Assembly (NCBI GenBank): GCA_024220505.1
Contig: JAKZZE010000018.1
Coordinates: 186,001-250,000 of the forward strand
DNA length: 64,000 nt
From: Rhizopus arrhizus
Taxonomy: Eukaryota > Mucoromycota > Mucoromycetes > Mucorales > Rhizopodaceae
Direction: 5' to 3'
The position numbers were made by a program, and so were the translations under genes. Below the pieces are notes generated by a model that saw only the letters and a list, made by a program, of their open reading frames with translations, had not been told where the DNA came from and did no database searches. Positions 21,997 through 34,330 of the stretch are shown piece by piece. How positions within the stretch are numbered: the first letter of the stretch is position 1; every line of letters begins with the position of its first letter.

Positions 21997-23966
21997 CTAA
22001 AGATATTGATCTTGTTCATCTACTGGTGTATTGGTACCACTTGATGGAGCTCTTGATCTTTGAACGATTTGCTTTCTACCAGCAAGCATATTCTTTAAAG
22101 CACGTTGAGCAAATACAGTCAAACCTAAGCCTGCCCAGTCCTCATCGTGAAGGTCACGTAAATCACCAGCCGTCATGATATCCTGATCATGAAGCTTATG
22201 TACCCATTCGAGTGCTTTGTCTTTGTTTCTATTGGAAGCAGCAGCTGTTTCCAATACGAATTTCTCGATGCTTGTATCATTTGGATATTCAACTATAAAT
22301 AGACAACTTAATACAAAACACTTTCTTTTCTTTCCATTTCCTTACCAGCAGATTCAAATGCAGCAGCTAATCCATCCTCATTCTCTTGATCCACCATATC
22401 AGCATCTGGTAACGACAACGAATCATTACTGGCAGACAACTTGACTTGCTCTAGAGCATTGATTGTTTCTCTGTATCTTTCTTCTGCCAACTGAGTGCGC
22501 TGCTCCAACGAATCGCATTTTTTCTCAGCATCCAAGATTTTATCCCTCGCTGCTCTCAATTCCCGTTTGGCACGTTCGAGTTCAGAACGAATATCATTTT
22601 CTCTTCGCCAAACGGTACGGTCGTCTTCAACCTTGTCAGCCGTTTGTTGTTTAGTCAAGTCACGAAGCAAACGGTTGATATCACCAGTGATCAACTGTTG
22701 ATACCTTTCCGGCAAGACCTGTTCTTCAATCATCTCGGCCACGACATCTTCAGCAGTATCCGTATCTGCATTGAACTCAAACTTGACAGACAGCTTATCC
22801 ATACCCTTGAAGGCGACTTGCAAAGTAAGCTGCTTCATGCCCATGTCAGAAGCGAGCAGGACAACCTCTGGCTCGACAGCCAAAAACGAGTGTTCAAGCA
22901 TCTCTTGAGCTGACATGCGTTCATTTTCAGGGGCCAAGCAGTTGTTGATAAGTGAAAGTACTTCGGGATCCTGTACTCTTGATAAACACTCTGGACGGAT
23001 ATTTTGTGTGACTTTTTTAAAGACTTGGGCCGCATTGGTACATTCATTATAAGGATATTCTCCTGTGACCATCTCGAGTAGGCACATACCAAAAGCATAG
23101 ATGTCCACCTTCTCACTGTATCCCTTTTCTTCATACATCTCGGGAGCCATGAATTCAGGGGTCCCAATCACAGTATATTTCTTGTCAATCTTCATCTCGG
23201 CTGTACCCATATCACCAATCTTGATCTCACCATGGGCACCATTAATAAAGATATTGTCACACTTGATGTCACGGTGAATGATGGTCGGTTGATGGGAATG
23301 TAGATAGACAAGTCCTTTGAGGATCTGTCTGCACCATCTTTTGACGATTTTGATGTTGGGTAAATTCAATTTACGGATATATTCACGTAGTGTACCAGAA
23401 GTCATCAATTCAGTGATAAAGACAAATTCAGACTCGTTGTACCAAGCTTCATGAAATGTAATGATATTAGGATGTCTAACCGACTTTAAAATCTCAATCT
23501 CGTGTCCAAGAGCTTTTACTTCCTGTCTAGTCACCTAATAAAATATAAAAATTAAAAAAGGGAGGTCAAAATGATCGTTTGAAGGTCTTACCTGCAACAC
23601 ATTCCAAGCTACTTCATATCCTTCTTCTCGATCAATGGCTTTATAGACCACTTTAAAAGCACCCTTGCCCAAAAACGTATTCAACTTTGCAAATCTTCCG
23701 TTGTTAGAGACTTCAATTATTCTTTCCACATCGGATCGATCTATTTCAGTATTTGGGTTCATCCAAACACCACCAAAAGGTTCCATCAACGGTGTTCGTT
23801 CATATTCAGGAAATTGAGCAGCAAGTTGTCTGACGAGCGATATTGAACTTGAAGTAGTATTTTTTTGAGTTGTAGTATCTGAAGAAGAGGGACTGTATAC
23901 ACCAGAGTCAATAGAATCTTCACTGTTTGATATAGGTAAATAATTTTTGTTTTCTAAGGTTGCCAT
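21997..23966 (-). CDS. WNK-type Ser/Thr protein kinase with C-terminal SAM-like segment
   Basis: Three exons on the minus strand: 23966-23592, 23534-22346 and 22292-21997 (619 aa). The kinase shows the WNK hallmark. The usual beta-3 lysine is absent (YEVAWNVLQ, Asn122), while a lysine sits in the glycine loop (GKGAFKVVYKA, Lys105). Other motifs are intact: HRDIKCDNIFI (Asp214), DMG (Asp233) and VIGTPEFMAPEMYEE. After the kinase, LQVAFKGMDKLSVKFEF resembles the PF2/OSR1_C-type domain that follows the WNK kinase in animals. A coiled coil comes next (ERAKRELRAARDKILDAEKK). The last 60 residues, KALEWVHKLHDQD, DLRDLHDEDWAGLGL and FAQRALKNML, look like a SAM domain. In animals and plants WNKs sense chloride and osmotic state; a similar role here is inference. 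It is divergent from CNOT9 across 625 bp. Confidence 0.92.
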
Positions 23967-24591
23967 AGTAATAAGTAGTAGTAATAAGGGTGGTTGTTAT
24001 GGATAAAAGTGTATTTTTTTAGGAAATAAAAAATTGTATGTGTGTCCCTTTTGAGTAGAAAAAAAAAAATAGAATTACAAAAAGTTACCAACCCACATTA
24101 CTATTAGGGAGGAAAAAGAAACTAGAAAAAGGTATAAAATAATCAAACAAGAAGAAAATATTAAAAAGGTGTGATTTTTTTTTTTAAAAAAAAAAAAAAA
24201 AAGCGAAAGGTAACAAAAGGAAGAAAAGGCAAAAAGGTGTATCAGAAAGGGGGGCGTATTAAAGTGTGCTTTGAAAAAAGAGAGGAAAAAATTTATTTTT
24301 TTTATGACCTAAAAAGTCAGACGGATGAAGAGAGAAAAAAAAGAAATTTGTATAAAAAGGAATAGAGAGATTTATAGCCATCCGATAGAGACACACATAC
24401 ATACTTTGTATTCTACAGTGATACATTGTAAAATCTATTTTCTATTTGTCTCTATTTAGCCTTGGTTTTCATTTTATTTTTTACAAATCACGTGGATGCT
24501 CCTATAAAAACAAATTTTATGAACCCAACTTTTTTTTTCTTCTTTTTTTCAGCTACAACTGATAATTGTATTACTTTTTTTCTTGTAGAAA
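23967..24591. promoter_or_regulatory. shared upstream region of the WNK kinase and CNOT9 genes
   Basis: 625 bp between two divergent ATGs. It contains several A and T runs (for example 24176-24201) and no coding-like frame. Both promoters must lie here or in the 5' exons. No factor site was identified. Confidence 0.5.
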
Positions 24592-25974
24592 ATGCACCCC
24601 AATTCACATCTTCATCAATACCTTCAACCATCTTCTTTAGCCAATGCAGCAGCAGCAGTAAATCCTTTGACAGCTTCACTTCCTAATAACGCGCTGTCCC
24701 AGCATTTTCCTACTATGCGGTCAGCTAATGGAGCTACCAATGATCCTTTTGTTTATGCCCAAATGATGAACAATCCTTCTCAAACTATGCCCATGAACTA
24801 CATGCAACAACAAGAGGCTGCTGCTGCTGCCGCTGCTGCTGCCGCTGCTGCCGTTGCTGCTCAACAGCAACAACATAAATTAGCTCAATTGGACGAAGAA
24901 AAAATCTATAGTCTTGTTTTAGAATTGTTGAATCCCTCCACAAGAGAACAAGCTTTATTGGATCTAAGCAAAAAGAGAGAACAATTTGAAGACTTGGCTT
25001 TAGTTTTATGGTACTCTTATGGTAAGCATAGACGGAGAAATTATTAGGGAGGAAAGGATTACGTTATTCATACATTTTTATATGTAGGTGTAATTCCTGT
25101 TTTACTTCAGGAAATTATCACTGTCTATCCATTATTGAATCCACCTACTTTAAGCGGGGGAGCTTCCAACAGGGTTTGTAATGCCCTTGCTTTACTTCAG
25201 TGCGTTGCAAATCATAATGAAACACGTAGTTTGTTCCTTCAAGGTAAATTGAAATCACAATTTATTTCTATTTTTACTTATTTTCCATATTAGCCCATAT
25301 TCCACTTTATCTTTATCCTTTTTTAAATACAACAACTAAATCTCGAGCCTTTGAATATCTCAGACTTACTAGTCTTGGTGTCATTGGTGCTTTAGTCAAG
25401 GTAATAAGATAATAAGAAATAGAAAACTGTCTTATACTTTATTAGAATGATAATCCGGAAGTGATCAGTTTTTTATTATCCACTGAAATTATTCCCCTTT
25501 GTCTTCGTATTATGGAATCTGGTAGTGAACTTTCAAAGACTGTGGCTATATTCGTGGTTCAAAAGATTCTTTTGGATGAAACTGGTTTGGTAAATAGATG
25601 AATATGTTTATTTGAGTGTATATTGACATGGTAATTAGTATTATATTTGTCAAACGTATGAACGTTTTTATGCAGTTGCTACTGTATTGCACAACATGGT
25701 TAATCAATTAGTCGAAACTCAAGCAATGCGTCTCTTGAAGCATGTTATTCGTTGTTATTTAAGATTATCTGAAAATCCAAGGTAAAAAAAGAAGTCATTA
25801 TTATTCATCCACACAAGCAACTTACCTAAATCATTTAGAGCACGTGAGGCATTACGCCAATGTCTTCCTGAGCCTCTTCGTGACTCGACTTTTCATCAAG
25901 CCTTGAAGGATGATATTGCTACGAAGCGTTGTTTAGCTCAATTATTACTTAATCTCTCTGATGGCATAAATTAA
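24592..25974 (+). CDS. CCR4-NOT subunit Caf40/CNOT9 (Rcd1)
   Basis: Six exons: 24592-25021, 25088-25243, 25294-25400, 25446-25589, 25639-25781 and 25839-25974 (371 aa). About 90 N-terminal residues are low complexity, ending in a long Ala run followed by Gln. The armadillo-repeat core is highly conserved: [75 protein letters not shown] and [20 protein letters not shown]. Known for the family: CNOT9 is a scaffold of the CCR4-NOT deadenylase and binds mRNA repressors. The Ala tract is encoded by mixed GCT and GCC codons at about 24826-24860. Confidence 0.96.
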
Positions 25975-26551
25975 TTTTTGCATGAAAATAGGACAGTGTT
26001 ATATATTGGCTTGGCTGGATCCCATTTCTCTCCTCTCTCTTATAATTTTGATGTAGTAGAATGTACATTTCTTTAATAACAAAAAAATATTCCCTTTTTT
26101 CTCTTCTCTCTCTCTCTTTTTCTTTTTCTTTTTTATATACACATTTCTTTCTCTCTTTTGTTTTATATAAAAAAATACTTAATTTGCATTTTTACCATTT
26201 TTTTTTTTTCTTATTATTTTCTAGTTCAAATTTTACTGCGGAATTCATAATAGATCACTGTTATGATTGTACGCTGTTGTTACACATACAATCCATATTT
26301 TCCCAGGGTATTTTTGAGAGGAGGTCAAATAGTGATAAAATAAGCAAAGTGACATAATGAATATAAAATAAGGGCAAGAAGAGAACAAAAATCATTCTAT
26401 GAAAAAGTGTCGCCATCATTTACCAATGAAACATTCGGTGCTTAGAAATCATGGAGCTTCTTTTGTCCCCGTCACAGAGTGAATAAAATGAAGATAAAAA
26501 ATTTTTTGATCTTTTTTTTCCCCTTTTTCTTTTTTATACAACTTTATTAAA
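25975..26551. other. spacer between CNOT9 and cystathionine gamma-lyase
   Basis: 577 bp of 3' flank and promoter. It has pyrimidine-rich CT runs around 26100-26160 and T runs just before the next ATG. An open stretch at 26061-26357 is low-complexity and is not supported as a gene. Confidence 0.5.
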
Positions 26552-27756
26552 ATGTCTTTTGGATTTGGTACTCGTGCTGTTCATGCTGCTCAACGCCCTG
26601 ACCCTACCACAGGTGCTGTCATTCCTCCTCTTTCTCTCTCTACCACTTATAAGCAATCCGCTGCGGGTGTTCACACTGTAAGTTATTTGATGATAAATCA
26701 ATGGATGAATTAACAATAATAAAGGGATTTGAATACTCTCGATCTGGCAACCCTAATCGTAACAATTTTGAAGAAGCCATTGCTGAATTAGAAGGTGCCA
26801 AATACGGTCTTGCCTTTGCTTCTGGCTCTGCTACCACAGCTACCATTGTCAACTCTCTCCTTGGACAAAACACACACATGATCTCGGTCAATGATGTCTA
26901 TGGTGGTACCTACCGTTACTTCACCAAGGTTGCTGTCAACTTGGGTATCGAAACCTCCTTTGTCAACTTGAGCGAGGCATCCAACATTGAACAAGCCTTC
27001 AAGCCCAACACAAAGTTGGTCTGGATCGAGACACCTACTAACCCTACCCTTCGTGTGATTGATATCAAGGCCATCGCTGAACGTGCTCATGCCCACGGTG
27101 CCCTTTTGGTCGTCGACAATACCTTCATGTCCCCCTATTTCCAAAACCCCATCAGCCTTGGTGCCGACATCGTCGTTCACTCAGTCACTAAATACATCAA
27201 CGGCCACTCTGATGTCGTCATGGGTGTTGCTGTCTTGAATGATGAGCAAGTGTACGATAAGCTCAAGTTTATGCAAAACTCACTTGGTGCTGTCCCTTCT
27301 GCCTTTGACTGTTTCTTGGCTCGTCGTGGCTTGATGACCTTGGAAGTGCGCATGCAGAGACATGCAGAGAACGCACAAGCTGTTGCCGAATATTTGCAAA
27401 CCAACAAACATGTAGACGAAGTCATCTATCCTGGTCTTGCTTCTCATCCTAACCATGAATTGGCCAAGAGACAACAAAAGGGCTTTGGTGGTATGATCTC
27501 ATTCCGTATGAAGGGTGACTTGAATAACGTCAATGGATTCTTATCCAACCTTCATCATATCACATTGGCTGAATCCTTGGGTGGTGTTGAATCTCTTGTG
27601 GAAGTACCTGCCATCATGACACACGGCTCTGTTAGTCCCGAAGATCGTGCTATCTTGGGCATCACAGATACTTTGGTTCGTGTGTCGATTGGTATCGAAA
27701 ACAAGGAAGACTTGATTGCTGATCTCGAACAGGCATTAGAGAAAGCTTATGAATAG
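26552..27756 (+). CDS. cystathionine gamma-lyase (PLP enzyme)
   Basis: Two exons, 26552-26677 and 26725-27756 (385 aa, normal length). The Cys/Met-metabolism PLP fold is clear: YSRSGNPNRNNFEEAIAELE, FASGSATTATIVNSLL, VNDVYGGTYRYF and SLGADIVVHSVTKYINGHSD, the last with the PLP-binding lysine, and later ESLGGVESLVEVPAIMTH. The enzyme cleaves cystathionine to cysteine, 2-oxobutyrate and ammonia in reverse transsulfuration, in the cytosol. Cystathionine gamma-synthase or beta-lyase are the nearest alternatives; the overall sequence fits the eukaryotic gamma-lyase better. Codon use is strongly biased, suggesting high expression, and this bias creates long antisense open frames that are not genes. 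Confidence 0.93.
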
Positions 27757-27785
27757 ATTTAGACTTTAGAATAAACAATTTATTA

Positions 27786-28843
27786 TTATAAAAAGAACTT
27801 TTTTCTGCTTGTTTCCATCTCTGGTTTGAATAACCATTCATATTCACCATCCCTCTGATAAACTCCCTTTTGTAACCAACGAAGTTTCAGTGTGAATTTA
27901 GGCCCTAATTCTTGCAAGCCCACTTTTTCAGTGTCCCTAAACACATACCGATGTCGACGCACAAAAATGAAGTCACGCTGATTGTGGAAAGTGATGACTT
28001 GTCTTCCTTGAAATTCAGGTACCTGAGGTAAAAGAGCTTGAAACATGCGTCCGACGGTGTGTCCGAGTCTTGTGTTGAAGTTATTTAATATCAATTCAGG
28101 ATTATGTGCAGTGACACGTCCATGATTCTATTCTTTATTAGCCCAAGAAAAAATACATTTGTTCACTGCTTACCAAGATGTATTTTGATGGAGTAAAATT
28201 TGTTAATTTGAAATAAGCAGTAGGTCCATCAGGCAAGTGAATTAGAGTGATGGCATCTAGAGATCATTTAATTGACTCGACTATGATGATATTAATATTG
28301 CTTACTTGGTACTTTTCTATCTTCGTTGACAATGAGTAAATCTGTAAATTCCTTTTCTTTTGCAATCTTTATCACTTGTCTTAATTCATGCTTTGGACCA
28401 CGTTTAGCAAATTGTGCTTCAGGAAACATGGACACAAGTTCTGCACAAAAATCATAACAGTTGGGTGAGCATTTTTTACTTGTAGTCACCAAGATCTTTG
28501 GAGTCTTTCCACTGAAATAGGAAGACAGTTCGTCCAATGCTTCGTCTTGAGCTACTTCATCGTCTTGTCCTTCCACCATTGTTTCATCCTCTTCTCTTGT
28601 ATTATCTAAAGTCTTGGGTACATTTTCTTCTAAACGTTTCTATCTGATGGTTAGTGTCTCTTTGGATCTATTGATCAAAAAAAAAAAAACCTTTTTTAAT
28701 TCCGGATTCTTTTCTTCTACTTTTGCTCTTTCCTTTCTCTTCTTTGCTTTTGCTTTTTGTTTTTCAAGCTTTTGCTTTTGATGAAGTTTTTCTCTTTTAT
28801 GTTTGTTTTTTAATTCAGAAGGACGAAGCACTGATTCTCCCAT
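27786..28843 (-). CDS. rpf1: ribosome production factor 1 (Rpf1, Brix domain)
   Basis: Four exons on the minus strand: 28843-28691, 28639-28306, 28256-28174 and 28127-27786 (303 aa). A very basic N-terminus ([20 protein letters not shown]) is followed by the Brix domain: [65 protein letters not shown] and [20 protein letters not shown]. Known for the family: Rpf1 is a nucleolar 60S assembly factor involved in 27S pre-rRNA processing. It ends 29 bp from the stop of cystathionine gamma-lyase (convergent) and is divergent from the Pep12-like SNARE, with only 168 bp between their ATGs. Confidence 0.95.
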
Positions 28844-29011
28844 GATGTCTATTGATTGAAAAAAAAAAAAAGGAAAAAAGTTTTCAAAAAGTCACAATCA
28901 TTTTAAAGCAGCCAAAAATAATAGAAACAAAAAGAGAACCAATCAATTCTCAGGTTTCTTTTTTTTCGTTTCCTTTTTTTTTTTTTCCCTCTTTTTAATA
29001 CTTTTGATATA

Positions 29012-30062
29012 ATGTCTTTTAATGACTTGGAACAAGGTTTTGGTGTTTCTTCCAGCCCCAACAGAAATAATCGAGCACAAGGAGGTTTATAATACTGCTT
29101 AGCTTATATGCTTTGTATATTAACTACCATAAAGATGAAAGTGATTTAGAATATAAAAAATTAACACAAACAGTATCACAGCAAGTGTTTCATATCAATG
29201 GAAACATAACAAGTATAGAAAAACTTGTTGGCTTTTTGGGAACCTCAAAAGATACACCTTATGTTCGAAATAAACTGTAAGGAATAATACAAACGGGATA
29301 CATTTAAAAACTAACTCTTATAAAAGACATGACGTAACAGAAGGTACAAGAGAGTTAATAAAGAACACAACAAATGATATCAAATTATTATCCCAATACC
29401 AAACAAATAAATCCAATAAAAGTGTAAGAAAAATAGATGAATATCTGTTAAACAGAGTTGCTTATATTCTCACAGCGACAAAGAAAGTTGGAACAACAAA
29501 AGTTATCCAAAGATTTTCAAAAGGTTTTATCCGAATTCCAAAAGATTCAGAGAATTTCAGTATCAAAGCAAAGAGAATATGTTGATAAGCAAAAGGCAAA
29601 TACGACGGCACTTCAAATGGAAAATGAACAAGAACAACAGCAGATGCAGTTATTACAAGTGGAAGACACACAAAGACGTAATCAATTGGAAGCATTAGAT
29701 AATGAGATTGAATACAACGAAACTTTAATATCCGAAAGAGAGACGGAAATACAAGGAATCGAACAGGGTATCACTGAATTAAGTGAAATATTCCGTGATC
29801 TTGGTATGCTTGTGAATGAACAAGAAAGCGGTATTGGTAAAGTACTTTAGATCTGTACTGTAGGCTATAGAAGCTAATGATCCATATAGAAAGTATCTAT
29901 GGAAACGTACTCAACATTTCACATAATACAAAGCAAGCAGCAGATGAATTGACAGTAGCAAATCGTCATCAAAAGAGAGCAAGGAAGAACATGTGCTGTT
30001 TCTTGTTAATCATCACCGTCGTTGGTTGTGTACTTGCTCTTATTATTGTTGTAGCAAAATAA
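29012..30062 (+). CDS. Pep12/syntaxin-7-type Qa-SNARE
   Basis: Five exons: 29012-29084, 29135-29276, 29327-29423, 29476-29836 and 29890-30062 (281 aa). An N-terminal helical region (Habc type: QTVSQQVFHINGNITSIEKL) is followed by the SNARE helix EIFRDLGMLVNEQESGIESI, whose zero-layer residue is Gln. The heptads continue through YGNVLNISHNTKQAADELTV. A basic stretch (RHQKRARKN) and a single C-terminal membrane anchor (MCCFLLIITVVGCVLALIIV) end the protein. Known for the family: endosomal and prevacuolar Qa-SNARE for Golgi-to-vacuole traffic. Exon 5 is set at the AG before 29890, which keeps the SNARE spacing exactly as in syntaxin 7; nearer AGs break the frame. Confidence 0.93.
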
Positions 30063-33000
30063 ACAAATGTCTTTTTTAAAGTGAATTACATACATGGGCT
30101 GAATATCAAAGCGAGAATAGGAGACTTGCTGACAGTCAAAGTTGATTAAAAAAAAAAGCTTTATTCTTCACAACAGCAAATAACTCATGTTGTTTGATTC
30201 ACGATGCATGGTTCAGATGATTACACATACCCTAAACACTGCACATTCGTTCTTTAAAATCTTGATGTCAATAACAGTTTATTTTTTTTTATTAGAAAAA
30301 ACAAGGGCTATCGTTTTATTTAGCTACCTTTTTTTTAAATTCCATATCCTTGTTGATGTAAGCCATGTCCTTTTTTTAAAATCATTAAAGACACACTACA
30401 GGTTTTTAAGAGAGATGATATCTAGAAAATCAAGATCTTGATGGTGACACTATTTACATTTTTAAAGTTTTATTGACAAAAAAGAGTGACTCAAATGATC
30501 ATGAGCTTGTATCAAAATGGAATACTTGGAGTCTTGATGGATTTCGTCTGATGCTTGCCAAGTTGAATGAACTATCCCCGAATCAACCTATGGTTTTCAA
30601 GCATGGATGACTTGACCCCTCCTCGGTTGATTGAAAGAAAAGTTTTAATTTTTCATCTGAATCTGGTCACCTCCCTCTCTCATTCAGGATGGCTAAGGCC
30701 GGCTTTAAGAATGACTTGAACTGTGGGGCTGATGACCACCGTGTACAGTTGGATGCTTCCCTTTACAAGCCTTGGAAAGACAGTCGGTCTTGTTTTGGTC
30801 GCTCCAAATACAGTATGTAAATAAAGCGGGTACGGTCGCTTATCGACAGTCCACGTTTCAAAAAGGGAAAGAGGATGAGTGAATATCAAGCCTGTTGAAG
30901 CTGAACACTGTCAGGTTTGATCTGGCGAATAAAGAGGTCGCTTACCTCCTCAGGAACCTTGAGGGTTTTTGTCTCATCCACTTGCTGTGTAAACAAAGTG
31001 CCACTGTGTGGGTTTTCGGTTGAGTCATAACACAAGCACGTTCGGAATCGTACGTGCGTTGATCTTCTTTGAATCACCTTTTAGTAAAATCGTAAACAAG
31101 TTTACTGCTGTTGTAAACCTTTGTAAAAAAAAGTTGTCTGTGCTGTACCCCTTTGTGAATAAAACTTGAGACGATAACCTCAAGTTAGACATGACAGAAT
31201 GATTGAAGATACAGTGTTTAAAAAAAGGAGCCATTACACCATTACAGAATCCTACACATAGACCGCATGAATCCTCTGCTCTATTTCTTCATATACCTTC
31301 ATCTTTGATCAATATCAGTCCTTGTCTGAGCCACAAAAGTCATTTAGAAAAGGACATGCACAACTAACCAAGCTGTTGTTGTTTTTTTGGAAGACGAGCA
31401 TACAATCTCTGGATTTCGCGTAAAGAATAAAGAGGAAATTGAACTTGTCACAATGCATGAAAATGGATAAAAACAAATTGAAAGTACAAGGATATTGGTA
31501 TGAATAAAAGATGATGAGAGAAAGCATTCAAACTGTTCTTTATGTGTTCCGATATAGTTTTAATAAAATGACCATTTATACATCCCTCTTGATAATCATC
31601 GTTTTTGAATCCATACTTTTCCAAACAATACAACTTTATGAATACCATGCAAATAAAAGTTTGGATAAAGTACATGTTATGTCTATCTTGACCTTTGAAT
31701 ACAATCTACATCGTACCGCTCATCCATCCGACTTTTTTAAAAAAAATAATAGTCATGCTATTTGAAGAGCTTCAGGTAGCAACTGTTTCTTTTTTGGCTG
31801 TCATAAAAAAATAAACAGATGAAAAGTGATTGGATGACTTGCTCTCATACAACCCTGCGTTTCACCCACTGGGTTTGTATCTCAATGATGTAGTCTACCT
31901 GCTTCATTCTGGTTATTCTTTAAACAAGATCAAAAGTGATCTTCTTTCATAAAATGTAGCAAGCTGAGCGAATGATATTGACAGCCGCTTTGGGTGATGC
32001 AGACGAATGATCCCCCCCTTCAGCATGAAACACCCCGCTGTAGATTTCCCTCCTTGATCCAATGTCACTTTTATCAAGCGAGAAAAAAAAAAGCATACAA
32101 GTGTACACGAGTGGATTTAATTTCTCTTTGACGAATCGAAATGCACAAGTGAATCAATGATAAAAAGGCCTTTTATTGCATGATGGTCACCCTCCCTTTT
32201 AAAAAGGGGAAAGGATTTAGCCAACTGACGGCGATCCTTTGGGGTTGCTTTCTTTAGGGGGTCGAGAGAGAGAGAGCTTAAAGAAGCTTTTTTTTTTGAT
32301 AGAGTGAACTATTTTTTGCAGATCTTTTTCTTTTGAACATCCTCCATCTCTGCAGCACATGGGTCATGTATATCCGATTGACTGACACATTGTTTGTATT
32401 CGCTAACAGTGCGCGAGACACACGCTCGGTTTAAGGGAACGGATAGCATCAGCTTCTGTGACTATTGGATTCCTTTGTGAACAAGTAACACATCTGTCTT
32501 TAGAGGGCTGTAGAACAAATGTTTTAAAGACGGATAAATTCAGTTTTAAACCCATGTGAAACTCTCAAAGTTCATGTTCAGAAAATACCTTGGACCGATC
32601 ATGGTTGATAACATGTCCCATCAGAAAAGTAGTAGTAGACAAAGTCGATCGATCATGATCCCTTGCTGTCCCTTGTTCAGTGGATACCATTCTGGTCTGT
32701 AGACTGCCTATCGAAATTGGGTGTCATTGAACATGGCGCGGAAAATGCACCGAAAGAACAAAGGATGACTTTAGTGAAACAAAAGAAAAAGAGATTCAGT
32801 CCATCAAGACCTAAAGCAGTCCATGATCACCTCACAGCCTTTTCTTCTCACCTTTCTTTTTCTTTCTTATCACCTCTCTTTTTTTCTTTCAAGGTCATTT
32901 ATTTGAAACAAGTTACACTCGTCTTACTTTTTCTGTGTGTCCCGTTTTAGAGCAGCGGAAAAAATCGATTGGCTCTGGAGATCAAGTGAGCTCGTGTCGC

Positions 33001-33318
33001 TTTGTATTCTTGAGAATACGACAGAAAAGTGATAAAATACTCTATTTAGAAAATAAGAACCGCGTCGCCAAGAAAGATTGTTTAAATATAAATTTGCTGC
33101 TGCTGATTGTAATGCATGCATAAAGTCGAGATGGATGACTACAAGCTGACTATAAATAGCGGTGGACTATAGCACTGATCCCTCATTTTGTTCGCAGCAA
33201 GAAAAAAGAAGCAATAGAAATCAGTGACACGAAATAAAATGATCATTCTTTTTTCTTTTAACCCGATTTATAGTCTTTTTTTTTTTTTTTTTATTCTTTT
33301 ATTCTTTTGTGTGTTGAA
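30063..33318. other. gene-poor spacer, 3.3 kb
   Basis: No intact gene was recognised. Short open stretches occur on both strands; the best is on the minus strand at about 31000-30886 (FTQQVDETKTLKVPEEVSDL then FIRQIKPDSVQLQQA, stop), but it lacks an ATG and any family match. Simple runs include GA near 32265-32275 and T near 33273-33292. The right end is the upstream region of the membrane-protein gene. Confidence 0.45.
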
Positions 33319-34305
33319 ATGGATGAGGACAAGAAATTGCCTAGTTCAAATTACAGAGTGATAAGATGGCTTCAATTTGATCAATTTGTCCCAGAAGAGA
33401 CAGTGACCTCTTATTGGATATCCTCAAAGACATTTTTAATCATTCGATTGATCTTGACACTTTATTCGACCATTGTTATTTGGACAGACATTGGACTTTC
33501 AGCGGATGGTTTAGATCATTTCTTTGTCATGTTTACTCATTTTACTTTTATTGGACTTCATGCTTATCTTGTTGTAAATATGAATTGATATTTAAAAAAA
33601 AAAAAAAAAGGCTAAAGAGAGTGGTTAGACATCAAGTGTGTATCATTTTAGATATCTTTATTCAAAAAGTTTAGATTTTTATTTTAATCAACCTGTTATT
33701 CTCAATTATCTCTATGTTTACCTTTATCACACTGTCATCACTTTCAAGTAAGCTCACAAAACAAAGAGAGGAAAAACAGGAACAACTAAACCTTAAACAG
33801 TATCGTTACACCAGTTGTCTATTGGAGTATCCTCAATGGCACAGCAGGTAGGCCGAATGACAACTCACCTTGATTGAACTCATACTGTATCCTAGTGCCC
33901 GGTCTTTCTGCTTGGATCAATACCTCTGTTCATGGTGTCTCGTTCTTTTTGATGATCTTTAATGTCATCTTGGGAAGAGAAAAAGTGTTGATTCGAATGG
34001 TTTTACCCGTCTTGGCCACCGTTGTCTTGTACATGCTCTTTACTTTTGTGATTCATGCTACGTAAGACCAAAGCAGAGATCGATAGGCATACTGATTCTT
34101 TCATAGACAAGGTTATTGGGTTTATCCCTTTTTGGATTGGAAACAAGGTGGAAAGGCAGCGATTTGGTATGTGGCGGTCGGGTTGATCGTCGTCGTTTCT
34201 TTTTTTATTCAATTCCTGATTCACTTCCTTCGTGATTTTATCGCACGAAAGAAAGGATTTGGACATAAAGTACAAGAATTAGAAAGTAAATTAGAACAAG
34301 TATAA
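33319..34305 (+). CDS. multi-spanning membrane protein, FAR-17a/AIG1 or rolling-stone-like
   Basis: Five exons: 33319-33573, 33629-33747, 33801-33847, 33896-34061 and 34107-34305 (261 aa). Five or six hydrophobic segments are visible, for example FLIIRLILTLYSTIVIW, FFVMFTHFTFIGLHAYLV, GVSFFLMIFNVILG, MVLPVLATVVLYMLFTFVI and AIWYVAVGLIVVVSFFIQFL. The motif FNIVTPVVYWSILNG, then INTSVHGVSFF and GYWVYPFLDW, resembles the FAR-17a/AIG1 and rolling-stone families. Members of the first are lipid-ester hydrolases in animals; the role in fungi is unclear. The acceptor at 33629 is the only one that joins exon 1 to the conserved frame. It converges on the Zn2Cys6 gene, with 25 bp between stops. The gene is sure, the family name less so. 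Confidence 0.8.
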
Positions 34306-34330
34306 TAAAATCTTTATTATCAAACATTAT

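Noticed and set aside
24171..24365. Lys-rich open frame upstream of CNOT9
   Set aside because: Pure low-complexity A-rich DNA in a divergent promoter.
26788..27180. Antisense open frame over cystathionine gamma-lyase
   Set aside because: Same codon-bias artefact; no ATG-supported structure or homology.
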